From Chloroflexia bacterium (GTDB lineage: Bacteria > Chloroflexota > Chloroflexia > DTKN01): a stretch of DNA of 41,838 nucleotides. The translations under genes were made by a program, and so were the position numbers. The stretch covers positions 1-41,838 of the forward strand of contig JAFGKG010000013.1 in NCBI GenBank assembly GCA_016928715.1. Direction: 5' to 3'. Position 1 is the stretch's first letter. Each line of letters opens with the position of its first letter. Positions 9,419 to 17,171 of this stretch are shown piece after piece. The notes beneath the pieces are model-generated. The model was not told where the DNA came from, ran no database searches, and worked only from the letters and a program-made list of their open reading frames with translations.

Positions 9419-9826
9419 CTAGGCCGCTGGCAGGTCTCCGGCCGTAAAGGCACCGGGAAGCAATTCCTGGGCCGTGGTCACGCGGACTTGGCCGCGCAAA
9501 TTGGCCATGACCACCCGCAGGTTGGGGTTGAATTCGAGCATGACCTGGCGGCACATCCCGCAGGGCGGGGTCGGCACCGCGGTGTCGGCAATGACCGCCA
9601 GGGCCACAAAATCCCGCTGACCGGCGGCGATAGCGCAGCCCAAGGCGACCCGCTCCGCGCAGAGCGAGAGCCCATAGGAGGCATTTTCGACGTTGCAGCC
9701 GACAAATATCTCTCCGGAGGCTGTCTGCAGGGCCGCTCCCACGGCAAAACCAGAATAGGGAGCGTAGGCCTGCCGGCGCGCCTCTAGCGCGGCCTGGATG
9801 AGAGGGGTAAACTCGTCAGTGTCCAT
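9419..9826 (-). CDS. cdd: cytidine deaminase
   Basis: Homotetrameric-type cytidine deaminase of 135 residues; it converts cytidine and deoxycytidine to uridine forms in pyrimidine salvage. Zinc and proton-shuttle residues are visible: Cys56 and Glu58 in LCAERVA, and Cys89 and Cys92 in PPCGMCRQ. The substrate-binding NVENASYG segment is at 45-52. The start at 9826 (MDTDEFTPL) gives the standard family length; a longer reading upstream would duplicate the end of the CBS-protein gene in another frame. It overlaps the end of the upstream gene by 11 nt, suggesting translational coupling. Confidence 0.95.
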   Translation of the reverse strand: MDTDEFTPLIQAALEARRQAYAPYSGFAVGAALQTASGEIFVGCNVENASYGLSLCAERVALGCAIAAGQRDFVALAVIADTAVPTPPCGMCRQVMLEFNPNLRVVMANLRGQVRVTTAQELLPGAFTAGDLPAA

Positions 9827-11180
9827 GGGAAACGACCTTGATCTCCTGGTCCAGCGCGGTCTGGCTGATGTCGCGCTCGCTGCGTTGGACATGCAGTTTG
9901 ACCGGCCGCAGCCCCTGGATCGAGGATACGGTGATGGTAAAATTGCCGACAATGACCCGATCCCCGACCTTGGGAATGGCTCCCAGACGATCGTAGATAA
10001 ATCCCCCCAGCGTATCGAAATCACCGTCGGGAATTTCCAGCCCGGTCAACTTGTTGGCATCGTCCACACTGAGACGAGCATCGCAGAGGAATTCGTCCTG
10101 ATCCAGTTCCTGGACCAGGGGCTCCTCGGTGTCATATTCGTCCTGGATCTCGCCGACGATCTCTTCCAACAGGTCCTCGATCGTGGCCAGTCCGGCCGTT
10201 CCGCCGTACTCGTCCACCACAATGGCCATGTGCACCCGTTGTTTCTGCAATTCCCACAGCAGATCGTCGACGTACTTGCTCTCGGGCACGAAATAGGCCG
10301 GCCGCAGTAGTTCCTGCAGCGGGAGATCCACTTGCCCGTCGCGCAGGGCCGGCAGGAGGTCCTTGGCGTAGAGCAGTCCGACAATGTTGTCGATGGTCTC
10401 CTCATAGATGGGAATTCGCGAATGGCCTCCCTCCAGGATAGTGTGCAGGGCCTGCAGCAGGGGGGTCTGCAAGTCGAAAGCGATAATGTCCGTGCGGGGG
10501 ATCATGACCTCGCGCACCAGCGTCCGGCCCATCTCGAGGATGCTGGTGATCATTTCCTTTTCCTTCAACTCGATCGTCCCGCGCTCCTCGCTGGCGTCCA
10601 CCAGGGTGCGGATTTCATCCTCGGTGATGTAGGGCAGGCCGGTGAGGCGCCCACCCCCCAGCCAACGCACCAATAGATTATTGAGACCGACCATGGAACT
10701 CACCAGCGGGTACAGCAGCCAAATCGTCAACTGGAAGGGCCAGGCCAGGGCAAACGCCAACGGCCGCGGATGGTGATCGGCCAGCGATTTGGGCAAGAGG
10801 TCCCCCAGCAGCAACAGGGCGCCGACCAGTCCCATGACGATCAATAGAAAGGACCAAATTTGGCCGGAGAGAGGGGAGAGATTGAGGGGAGCCCCCTCCA
10901 ACCAGGTAGCCAGAGGGGGACGCAGTATCAACACAGCGCTAGCCGTGGCGACCACGGTGATCAGCATCGTGCCCAAACGCACGGTCGCCAGCAAGGGGGT
11001 ACTGTCCTCGGCCAGGCGAAGTAGCAATTTGGCCGTTCTGTGCTCACTCTGCGCCACTTCCTGTCGAAGCTCGGCCCGGGCTGCTACCGCGGCGATCGCA
11101 ATTTCAGCAGCCGACAACAGGGCCTGGAATACCAGCAGGCCTGCTAATAACAACCATTCCTGCCAACTGTCTATGTCCAA
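9816..11180 (-). CDS. CNNM/CorC (hemolysin C)-family CBS-domain membrane protein
   Basis: Predicted Mg2+/Co2+ efflux-type membrane protein, 454 residues. Three to four membrane segments form a DUF21/CNNM domain (about 1-185), including [16 protein letters not shown]. Two CBS domains follow (about 200-330), beginning [16 protein letters not shown] and containing [14 protein letters not shown] and [24 protein letters not shown]-terminal CorC/HlyC transporter-associated domain (about 360-445) ends in a [13 protein letters not shown]-type strand. The TTG at 11180 was chosen because AGGAG (11190-11194, complement) precedes it by 9 nt and the mapped promoter would leave almost no leader for the upstream TTG (11210). 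It is first in an operon with cdd and the DUF2085 gene. Confidence 0.93.
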   Translation of the reverse strand: MDIDSWQEWLLLAGLLVFQALLSAAEIAIAAVAARAELRQEVAQSEHRTAKLLLRLAEDSTPLLATVRLGTMLITVVATASAVLILRPPLATWLEGAPLNLSPLSGQIWSFLLIVMGLVGALLLLGDLLPKSLADHHPRPLAFALAWPFQLTIWLLYPLVSSMVGLNNLLVRWLGGGRLTGLPYITEDEIRTLVDASEERGTIELKEKEMITSILEMGRTLVREVMIPRTDIIAFDLQTPLLQALHTILEGGHSRIPIYEETIDNIVGLLYAKDLLPALRDGQVDLPLQELLRPAYFVPESKYVDDLLWELQKQRVHMAIVVDEYGGTAGLATIEDLLEEIVGEIQDEYDTEEPLVQELDQDEFLCDARLSVDDANKLTGLEIPDGDFDTLGGFIYDRLGAIPKVGDRVIVGNFTITVSSIQGLRPVKLHVQRSERDISQTALDQEIKVVSHGH

Positions 11181-11227
11181 CGCTAATTGCTCCTGACCGG
11201 ACCGGCCCAAAAGACCGACCTGCTATC

Positions 11228-11256
11228 AGTATACCCTCCTTGCAGGCCCTTGTCAA
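11228..11256 (-). promoter_or_regulatory. sigma70-like promoter of the corC-like/cdd operon
   Basis: On the minus strand, TTGACA (complement of 11251-11256), a 17-bp spacer and TATACT (complement of 11228-11233). It lies just beyond the stop codon of the upstream gene and gives a leader of about 40 nt to the TTG start at 11180. Confidence 0.75.
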
Positions 11257-11259
11257 ATT

Positions 11260-12786
11260 CTAACCCCCATCCACGATGCCCAACACCTCTCGCGACAACT
11301 CCTCGGCCCGCTGCTCCAGTTCGGAGATCTGCCCTTCGAGCTGCTCGGCCAATGCCCGATCCTTGAGACCCTCGATGTTGACGCGTACGTTGCGGGCGGC
11401 GCCAAACACCGCCGCCCGGCCCATGGCCACGGCCACGGCGGCGTCGGTGTGGGCATTGGGATTGCCCTGGGCCGCGGCGCGCCGCAGCAGGTCCAGCACC
11501 TGCACGGTGCGCTCGGCCGTGCACAGGGGCACGCGGGCGGCCTCGATGGTGGCCTTCTGGATGGCTTGGCTGCGGGTGGCCTTTTCCTCGTCGCTGCCTT
11601 TGGGCCGGCGAAAGGAATCCATGATGGCCTCAAAGGCGGCGGCGTCCTCCACGCACAGGCCCAGCAGTTCCTGCTGCAGTTGCTCCAGGGCAGCCTCGAC
11701 CGCGCGCATGTCGTCCTCGACCGCGGCGTACTTTTTGCGGCCGATGGTTAGATTGGCCACCATGCGGCCCAGAGCGGCGGCGTTCGCGCCAGCCACCGCG
11801 GCCACACTGCCCCCTCCGGGGGTGGGCGTGCCGGCGGCCACGCGGGCCAGGAAGGGCCGGGGCAAATCCGCCGCCAGCCCGCCCTCCCGCTCGCCCTGGA
11901 GGCGGTTCTCCAGGATTTGATCGGGCCTAAAGTTGTGCAGCTGCAGCTCGTTGATGGCCACATCGTGCAGGGCGGCGGCCGGCAGCAGGCCCACCACCTC
12001 GCTCTCCAGTACGGACACGCCATAGCGGCCGGCCTCGGCCCGGATCAGATCCAGTACTCGCTGGATGGGGGTCTTGGTATAGTCGGTCAGGTTCATCGAG
12101 ACCTGCACCTGGCCCGGTCGGTCCACGGCGATGCCCAGGGCCTTGACGTAGCGCAGGCCGCCGCTGGAGTGGCGCACGGCGCGGGCGATGTGCCGGGCTA
12201 GGTGCAGGTCCGGTGTGCCCAGATAGACGTTATAGGCGATGAGAAAGGGACGGGCGCCGACGGCGGTGGCCCCGGCTGGACCCAGCTCGGCCGGCCCGAA
12301 ATCAGGGGCCCGCTCGGGCTGGCGGCCAATCTCCTCGGCCAGGCCCTCGTATTGGCCCCGACGCACGTCGGCCAGATTGCGCCGCTCCGGCCGGCTGGCG
12401 GCCTCCTCGTAAAGATAGACGGGAATCGCCAGTTCCTGACCGATGCGCCGCCCCACGCTGCGGGCCAGATCCACGCAGTCCGCCATGGTCACCCCACGCA
12501 CGGGGACAAAGGGGATCACGTCGGTGGCACCGATGCGGGGGTGCTCGCCCCGATGCCGGCGCATATCGATCAGCCGGGCCGCCTCCCGAGCCGCCTGGAA
12601 AGCGGCCTCGCCCACCGCCTCCGGGGTGCCGACAAAGGTCACCACGGCACGGTTGTGGTCGGCGTCGGTCTCGACGTCCAGCAGCAGCACGCCGGGGACG
12701 CTGCGGATGCGGCTACTGATCTGCTCGACCACCTCCGGCCGGCGGCCCTCGCTAAAGTTGGGTACGCATTCGATGATACGATCCAC
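11260..12786 (-). CDS. ftcD: bifunctional glutamate formimidoyltransferase / formimidoyltetrahydrofolate cyclodeaminase
   Basis: A 508-residue fusion. The N-terminal part (about 1-300) is glutamate formimidoyltransferase, moving the formimino group of N-formimino-glutamate to tetrahydrofolate. His82 in GEHPRIGATDVIPFVPV matches the catalytic histidine of the mammalian enzyme. The C-terminal part (about 308-505) is the cyclodeaminase, with TPTPGGGSVAAVAGA and an all-helical fold. Many bacteria carry only one half, so the full-length mammalian-like fusion is notable though not rare. The start is GTG (12784-12786) with AAGGAGG five nt upstream. No histidine-degradation genes (hutH, hutU, hutI) are nearby, so the source of formiminoglutamate lies elsewhere or the enzyme serves general one-carbon metabolism. 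Confidence 0.96.
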   Translation of the reverse strand: MDRIIECVPNFSEGRRPEVVEQISSRIRSVPGVLLLDVETDADHNRAVVTFVGTPEAVGEAAFQAAREAARLIDMRRHRGEHPRIGATDVIPFVPVRGVTMADCVDLARSVGRRIGQELAIPVYLYEEAASRPERRNLADVRRGQYEGLAEEIGRQPERAPDFGPAELGPAGATAVGARPFLIAYNVYLGTPDLHLARHIARAVRHSSGGLRYVKALGIAVDRPGQVQVSMNLTDYTKTPIQRVLDLIRAEAGRYGVSVLESEVVGLLPAAALHDVAINELQLHNFRPDQILENRLQGEREGGLAADLPRPFLARVAAGTPTPGGGSVAAVAGANAAALGRMVANLTIGRKKYAAVEDDMRAVEAALEQLQQELLGLCVEDAAAFEAIMDSFRRPKGSDEEKATRSQAIQKATIEAARVPLCTAERTVQVLDLLRRAAAQGNPNAHTDAAVAVAMGRAAVFGAARNVRVNIEGLKDRALAEQLEGQISELEQRAEELSREVLGIVDGG

Positions 12787-12825
12787 AGTGGCCTCCTTAT
12801 GCTAGTTCACGGGCGCTATAAGCCC

Positions 12826-12854
12826 ATCATAGCATAAATCTGTTATTTGGACAA
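12826..12854 (-). promoter_or_regulatory. ftcD: sigma70-like promoter of ftcD
   Basis: On the minus strand, TTGTCC (complement of 12849-12854), a 17-bp spacer and TATGAT (complement of 12826-12831). The leader to the GTG start is about 35 nt and includes AAGGAGG. Confidence 0.65.
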
Positions 12855-12907
12855 TCTGGGGAGGAAAGAAAAAAAAAGAGGCAGGAGCCGAGCCGGAAGC
12901 GGTAAAT

Positions 12908-12962
12908 GTAGGGGCGGGCACAGGGGCCCGCCCGCTCCGATAGAGGCAGCCACAAGGGCTGC
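12908..12962. repeat. GTAGGGGC-ended hairpin repeat (copy A) with an adjoining hairpin
   Basis: TGTA followed by GGGGCGGGC begins near 12908. GGGCGGGC (12912-12919) pairs perfectly with GCCCGCCC (12926-12933) around a 6-nt loop. A second hairpin with a GCAGCC / GGCTGC stem follows at about 12946-12962. It lies between the divergent ftcD and maf promoters. The same (T)GTAGGGGC-like end occurs at 22826, on the complement at 23100, and with one change at 41438. Confidence 0.6.
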
Positions 12963-12969
12963 TTGTCCT

Positions 12970-12998
12970 TTGACGCCGGGCCGGCCCAATGGTAGAAT
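12970..12998 (+). promoter_or_regulatory. maf: sigma70-like promoter of maf
   Basis: TTGACG at 12970-12975, a 17-bp spacer and TAGAAT at 12993-12998. The start codon at 13043 lies about 40 nt downstream of the expected transcription start. Confidence 0.65.
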
Positions 12999-13042
12999 GG
13001 GGGGGCTTGGCGATCGTGTGGCAAGGATATGAGAGGAAATTG

Positions 13043-13684
13043 ATGGACTCCACCCCGCTGGTCCTGGCCTCCAAATCGCCCCGCCGGCAGGAATTGCTGG
13101 GCCGACTGGGGCTGGACTGGGTCGTGCGCACCCAGGAACTGGACGAACACCCCCAACCCGGCGAAATCCCCGAAACTATGGTCCGGCGCCTGGCCCGATC
13201 CAAGGCGGCGGCAGTAGATCTGCATCCGGGAGAGATCGTCATCGCCGCCGACACCATTGTGGTGCTGGAAGGCGAGCTGATGGGCAAGCCGGGGGACGCT
13301 GCCGAGGCCCGTCACATGCTGCAGGCGCTGCGCGGCCGGCCCCACGACGTCCTCACCGGTTTGGCCCTGCGCCGCGCGGGCGAGCTGTGGGTCGAGGTGG
13401 TCCCCGCCCGGGTCTATATGCGCTCCTACAGCGACGCCGAGATCGCGGCCTATGTCGCCAGCGGAGCGCCCATGGACAAGGCCGGTGCCTATGGTGTGCA
13501 GGACCGGCCCTTTGAGCCGGTGCGGAGGTTGGAGGGCTGCGGCATGGCCGTGGTGGGCCTACCGCTGTGTCGCCTGGTGCAGGCCCTGCAGCGTTGGCGG
13601 GTCACTGTCCCCGGCACTGCCCGCGAGATCTGCCCGGATTTCGTGGGCTCGCTCTGCCCGCGGTTGGGCCCAGCATCGTCGTAA
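13043..13684 (+). CDS. maf: Maf-family nucleoside triphosphate pyrophosphatase
   Basis: A 213-residue house-cleaning nucleotide pyrophosphatase of the Maf/HAM1-like fold, thought to hydrolyse non-canonical or modified NTPs. Family motifs are in order: LVLASKSPRRQELL at the N-terminus, AADTIVVLEG near residue 73, KPGDAAEARHML near 84, HDVLTGLAL near 102, and DKAGAYGVQ near 146. The ATG at 13043 is preceded by AGAGGA (13032-13037). A longer reading from 12989 is open, but it would include the promoter. It converges on deoC, with 10 nt between stop codons. Confidence 0.94.
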   Translation: MDSTPLVLASKSPRRQELLGRLGLDWVVRTQELDEHPQPGEIPETMVRRLARSKAAAVDLHPGEIVIAADTIVVLEGELMGKPGDAAEARHMLQALRGRPHDVLTGLALRRAGELWVEVVPARVYMRSYSDAEIAAYVASGAPMDKAGAYGVQDRPFEPVRRLEGCGMAVVGLPLCRLVQALQRWRVTVPGTAREICPDFVGSLCPRLGPASS

Positions 13685-13694
13685 CCGTCAAGGT

Positions 13695-14570
13695 TCAACT
13701 GTCAACCGTATCACGCTCGAACGCCCGCGCCTCCCGGACCAACTGCACCCCCGCGCTGGCGCCCAGGCGGTTGGCCCCGGCCGCCAGCATGCTGCAGGCG
13801 TCGGCAAAGCTGCGGATGCCGCCGGCCGCCTTGACCCCGCTGCGCTCGCCGACGGTGTGGCGCATCAGCAGGACGTCATAGACGGTGGCCCCACTCTCGG
13901 CAAAACCGGTGGAGGTCTTGACGAAATCGGCGCCGGCCTGCAGGCACAGGCGGCAGGCGCGTACCTTTTCCTCGTCCGTCAGCAGGGCCGTCTCAATAAT
14001 GACCTTGCAGATAGCGCCGCCGGCGTGACAGGCCGCGCTCACCGCCGCAATGTCCTGCCGAACGGCCGGGTCGTCGCCGGCCTTGAGATCGCCGATGGCA
14101 AGGACCATGTCCACCTCGCGCACACCGCTCTGTACGGCCAGGTTGGCCTCAAAGGCCTTGCCCTCGACGGCGTTGGCCCCCAGGGGGAACCCCACTACCG
14201 TGCAGACGGGGATTCGGCTGCCCTGCAGTTGTTCCAGGCACAGAGGCGCATAGCGCGGGTTGACGCAGACGCTGGCGAAACGGTGCTCCAGGGCCTCCTG
14301 GCAGAGTGCCCCCACCTGCGCTGCGGTGGCTGTGGCTTTGAGCAGGGTGTGGTCGATCAGGCCGGCCAGGTCGGCGCCGACGTCCCCCTGCCGCCAACAC
14401 GCCGCCAGGGCCTCGACCCGGGGGCGCAAAAGCTGGCGCGCCCGGTCGCTGCAGTTGCCGTCGCACTCGGGACAGAGGGGACAGCCGCCGGAGGCGAGCT
14501 TTTCCTCCAAAACCGGCAGCAGCCGGGACAGGGCCAGTTCTAGCAGAGAATTCGCTTGCAGATCTTGCAT
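13695..14570 (-). CDS. deoC: deoxyribose-phosphate aldolase with a cysteine-rich N-terminal extension
   Basis: Class I aldolase that splits 2-deoxyribose-5-phosphate to glyceraldehyde-3-phosphate and acetaldehyde in deoxynucleoside catabolism. The TIM-barrel part starts near IDHTLLKATAT (72-82) and has VDMVLAIGDLK (Asp154) and the Schiff-base Lys218 in DFVKTSTGF. At 291 residues it is about 65-70 longer than usual. The extra N-terminal part carries Cys30, Cys33, Cys36 and Cys40 (GGCPLCPECDGNCSD), a CxxCxxCxxxC pattern that could bind zinc or an iron-sulfur cluster. The start is well supported: AAGGAG lies 7 nt upstream of the ATG at 14570. It is downstream of glyQS on the same strand, beyond a strong palindrome. 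Confidence 0.94.
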   Translation of the reverse strand: MQDLQANSLLELALSRLLPVLEEKLASGGCPLCPECDGNCSDRARQLLRPRVEALAACWRQGDVGADLAGLIDHTLLKATATAAQVGALCQEALEHRFASVCVNPRYAPLCLEQLQGSRIPVCTVVGFPLGANAVEGKAFEANLAVQSGVREVDMVLAIGDLKAGDDPAVRQDIAAVSAACHAGGAICKVIIETALLTDEEKVRACRLCLQAGADFVKTSTGFAESGATVYDVLLMRHTVGERSGVKAAGGIRSFADACSMLAAGANRLGASAGVQLVREARAFERDTVDS

Positions 14571-14590
14571 CGTCGCGCTCCTTAAAGGGA

Positions 14591-14629
14591 GCGGGGCGGG
14601 AACAAGCTTGTTCCCGCCCCGCTTTTTTT
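14591..14629 (+). terminator. perfect 32-nt palindrome with T7 tract between glyQS and deoC
   Basis: A perfect 16-bp stem (GCGGGGCGGGAACAAG and its complement, 14591-14622) is followed on the plus strand by seven T residues (14623-14629). That is a textbook intrinsic terminator for plus-strand transcripts. The flanking genes are on the minus strand, where the hairpin is followed only by TCCCTTTAAGG, so termination after glyQS may be weaker. It could work in both directions or protect deoC from antisense read-through from maf. Confidence 0.75.
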
Positions 14630-15947
14630 ACCAGGTGATTTTCTTGCGCAAATAACCCAGCAGGTCTTGGACATGCACCCGTTCCTGCTCCATACTGTCG
14701 CGCTCGCGCACCGTGACGGTCTGACCCTTCAGGCTGTCAAAGTCGACCGTGACGCAGTACGGCGTGCCCACCTCGTCCATGCGGCGGTAGAGCCGGCCAA
14801 TGGCCCCGGTCTCTTCATAGATGGTCCGCATGTGGGGCCGCAACTGGCGCGCCAGGTCCTGGGCCATTTCGACCAACTCGGGCTGGTTGCGCTTGAGCGG
14901 AAAGACCGCCACCTTGATGGGGGCCAGCAGGGGATGCAGCCGCAGGACCACCCGCTTGCGCCCCCGAACCTCCTCCTCGTGATAGGCGTCCAGGAGAAAG
15001 ATCAACAGGGCCCGATCCACGCCGCCCGACGGCTCGATGACGTAGGGGTCCACGTACTCGCCGCTGCTGTCGTCAAAGTAGCGCAGGGGATGGCCGCTGT
15101 ATTCACTGTGCTTGCGCAGATCATAGTCGGTGCGGTTGGCAATGCCCTCCAACTCGCGCCAGCCCAGCGGGTCGGGGAAGCGATACTCAATGTCGTAGCA
15201 GCGGGCCGCGTAATGGGCCAACTCTTTCTCCTCGTGTTCGCGCAGACGCAGATGCTCAGGATCGATCCCCAGGTCGGTGTACCAGCGCAGGCGCTCCTGC
15301 AGCCATTCCTGGAGCATGGCCTCGGCCTGCTCGGGGTGGACGAAATATTCCAACTCGAACTGTTCGAACTCGCGGGTGCGGAAGGTAAAGTTCCCCGTGA
15401 CGATCTCGTTGCGAAAGGCCTTGCCGATCTGGGCGATGCCAAAAGGCAGCTTGGGCGTGGGCCGGGCGCTGTTGAGGACATTGTCAAAGTTGACAAAAAT
15501 GCCCTGGCAGGTCTCTGGGCGCAGGTAGGCCACCGCGGCATCCTCCTCCACCGGCCCGACAAAGGTCTTGAACATCATGTTGAACTGGCGCGGTTCGGTC
15601 AGCTCGGCGCTGCCGCAGTTGGGGCAATTGGGCCCCTCCAGCGTGTCGGCCCGAAAGCGGTGGTGACAGCCCTTGCATTCCACCAAAGGGTCGCTAAAGC
15701 TAGAGACGTGCCCGGAGGCAACCCAAACCTGCGGGGACATGAGGATGGCGGCGTCGAGGCCCTCCACATCCGGTCGTTCCCAGACCACCCGTCGCCACCA
15801 AGCCTGCTTGAGGTTGCGCTTTAACTCGGCGCCCAGCGGGCCATAGTCCCAGGTGCTGGCAAAGCCGCCATAGATCTCGCTGGAGGGAAAGACGAAACCA
15901 CGCCGTTTGCACAGGCTGACCATTAAATCCATAGAGGGTGCGGCCAT
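14628..15947 (-). CDS. glyQS: glycine--tRNA ligase, single-chain (alpha2) type
   Basis: Class II aminoacyl-tRNA synthetase that charges tRNA-Gly, 439 residues, of the dimeric type also found in archaea and eukaryotes, not the alpha2beta2 bacterial form. Visible parts: the N-terminal GFVFPSSEIYGG segment; a CxxC...CxxC zinc-like pair (CKGCHHRF and CPNCGSAE, about 90-112); motif 2 around IGKAFRNEI; motif 3 in EPSGGVDRALL; and a C-terminal anticodon-binding domain (about 345-439). The ATG at 15947 is 6 nt after the recombinase stop, and its ribosome-binding site (GGAGGAG) lies within the recombinase gene, so the two are co-translated. The stop codon abuts the T-run of the palindrome at 14591-14629. 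Confidence 0.96.
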   Translation of the reverse strand: MAAPSMDLMVSLCKRRGFVFPSSEIYGGFASTWDYGPLGAELKRNLKQAWWRRVVWERPDVEGLDAAILMSPQVWVASGHVSSFSDPLVECKGCHHRFRADTLEGPNCPNCGSAELTEPRQFNMMFKTFVGPVEEDAAVAYLRPETCQGIFVNFDNVLNSARPTPKLPFGIAQIGKAFRNEIVTGNFTFRTREFEQFELEYFVHPEQAEAMLQEWLQERLRWYTDLGIDPEHLRLREHEEKELAHYAARCYDIEYRFPDPLGWRELEGIANRTDYDLRKHSEYSGHPLRYFDDSSGEYVDPYVIEPSGGVDRALLIFLLDAYHEEEVRGRKRVVLRLHPLLAPIKVAVFPLKRNQPELVEMAQDLARQLRPHMRTIYEETGAIGRLYRRMDEVGTPYCVTVDFDSLKGQTVTVRERDSMEQERVHVQDLLGYLRKKITW

Positions 15948-15953
15948 GCTATT

Positions 15954-16862
15954 CTACTCCTCCTCTTCAAAATCGCCGGCGCGGGGATGGGCTTCCTCGT
16001 AGGCCTCGTGTAGTTGATCGGTGACCAGGTGCGTATAGACCTGGGTGGTGGCAATCGAGGCGTGGCCCAGCATTTCCTGGACCGTGCGTAGATCCACCTT
16101 GCGCTGGAGGGCGTGGGTGGCAAAGGTGTGGCGCAGGGTATGCGGCGTGACGTCGTGCAGGGTCAATTCCTCGGCGTACTTTTTGAGCATGAGCCAAAAG
16201 CCCTGCCGCGTCATGGGCTGGCCTCGGCGGTTCAAGAACAGACAAGTGGCATCGGCGCTGCGGGCCAGGTGTGGTCGGGCCAGTTCGAGGTAGTCCTGCA
16301 GTGATCGGGCGGCCGTGGCACTGATCGGCAGAATACGCTCGCGATCACCCTTGCCGATACAGCGAATGTCCCCCGTGACCAAGTTCAGGTCGCTCAACTG
16401 CAGGTGGACCAATTCGCTGACACGCATTCCAGTGGCATAGGCCAGCTCCAGGATGGCCCGGTCACGTAGGGCAATCGGGTTGTCCGAACGGGCCGGCAGC
16501 TCTAGCAGTTCGTCAACCTCTTCGGTGGTCAGGACCCGTGGCAGATCGCGGGACACCTTGGGCAGCTCGATGCCTTCGCTGGGATCATCCCCCACATGGT
16601 TCTCCTGGATCAAAAAGGAGTAGAAGGAACGCAGCGCCGAAAAGCGGCGGGCCACCGTCGAGGCGGCGTATTTGCGCTGCTTCATGTACAAAAGAAAAGC
16701 CAGGACGTCATCGCGGGTGACGTCGGCCCAACCCCAAAAGTTGCGCTCCTTTTTAAGGAAGGAGATTGCCTGGCGCAAGTCAGTGTGGTAGGCGGACAAG
16801 GTGTTATGGGAAAACCCCCGCTCCACCTCCAGGTATTCCAGAAAGGCTTCTATCAGATCCAT
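15954..16862 (-). CDS. xerD: tyrosine recombinase XerD/XerC family
   Basis: Site-specific tyrosine recombinase of 302 residues, the length and layout of XerC/XerD, which resolve chromosome dimers at dif. The N-terminal SAM-like core-binding domain spans about 1-90 and the catalytic domain about 110-285. All six active-site residues can be assigned: Arg147 (ATGMRVSEL), Lys171 (GKGDRER), His241 and Arg244 (PHTLRHTFATH), His267 (LGHASIATTQ) and the nucleophile Tyr276 (VYTH). The start has GAGGAGG five nt upstream. Gene order with glyQS and lack of neighbouring mobile-element genes favour the housekeeping role. XerC versus XerD cannot be separated here. A Glu-rich tail carries the next gene's ribosome-binding site. 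Confidence 0.93.
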   Translation of the reverse strand: MDLIEAFLEYLEVERGFSHNTLSAYHTDLRQAISFLKKERNFWGWADVTRDDVLAFLLYMKQRKYAASTVARRFSALRSFYSFLIQENHVGDDPSEGIELPKVSRDLPRVLTTEEVDELLELPARSDNPIALRDRAILELAYATGMRVSELVHLQLSDLNLVTGDIRCIGKGDRERILPISATAARSLQDYLELARPHLARSADATCLFLNRRGQPMTRQGFWLMLKKYAEELTLHDVTPHTLRHTFATHALQRKVDLRTVQEMLGHASIATTQVYTHLVTDQLHEAYEEAHPRAGDFEEEE

Positions 16863-16886
16863 CGTGCCTCCTCAAAAGATCTTGAG

Positions 16887-16917
16887 CCGGTCCTGTCGGC
16901 CGGGTTGCCCGGACCGG
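16887..16917 (-). other. hairpin in the xerD leader
   Basis: CCGGTCC (16887-16893) pairs with GGACCGG (16911-16917), with a further GGG/CCC pairing inside. It lies in the roughly 120-nt leader between the xerD promoter and its start codon, about 25 nt upstream of the ATG. A role in translation control is possible but unproven. Confidence 0.4.
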
Positions 16918-16987
16918 AACCAATCACACATCTCCAAACGGCAAAAAACACTGTCTCAGGGCTCCAGAGCACCCTTCGGCCGCCCAT

Positions 16988-17016
16988 ATTATACATGCAG
17001 GTTGGAGTTATGTCAA
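16988..17016 (-). promoter_or_regulatory. consensus sigma70 promoter of xerD-glyQS
   Basis: On the minus strand, a perfect TTGACA (complement of 17011-17016), a 17-bp spacer and a perfect TATAAT (complement of 16988-16993). This is the best promoter match in the window. It lies 22 bp from the edge of the nested inverted-repeat element copy 2. Confidence 0.85.
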
Positions 17017-17038
17017 AACCCTAAGGGGGCGGCCAGGA

Positions 17039-17165
17039 ATAACTTGCCGGCTTTGACCGGCTAAAGCCTCGACTCCGGTCCGGGAATTTGAAACCTTTTA
17101 CGGGTTCTTTCGGAGTCGAGGCTTTAGCCCGTGATGTAGGACAGGCAGCAAAGCCGGCGAGTTAT
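17039..17165. repeat. nested inverted-repeat element, copy 2 (127 bp)
   Basis: Outer arms of 17 nt (ATAACTTGCCGGCTTTG at 17039-17055; complement at 17149-17165, 16 of 17 matching) enclose a perfect 19-nt inverted repeat (17059-17077 with 17111-17129). The sequence aligns with the reverse complement of 3442-3555, including the central CGGTCC...CCTTTTACGG loop, so the two are homologous copies. It fills the space between the stop of the large secreted protein (6 nt away) and the xerD promoter. Confidence 0.85.
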
Positions 17166-17171
17166 CCAGTC

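Noticed and set aside
8013-9554. 513-residue open frame on the minus strand
   Set aside because: Runs through parts of rlmD, the DUF2085 gene and cdd in a different frame; the real products are clear in other frames.
12847-13032. Small plus-strand frame before maf
   Set aside because: It spans a hairpin repeat and the maf promoter, has a low-complexity Arg/Gly composition and no good ribosome-binding site.
15954-16862. Integrase of a mobile element
   Set aside because: Length and position fit XerC/XerD, and there are no attachment-site duplications, excisionase or cargo genes nearby.
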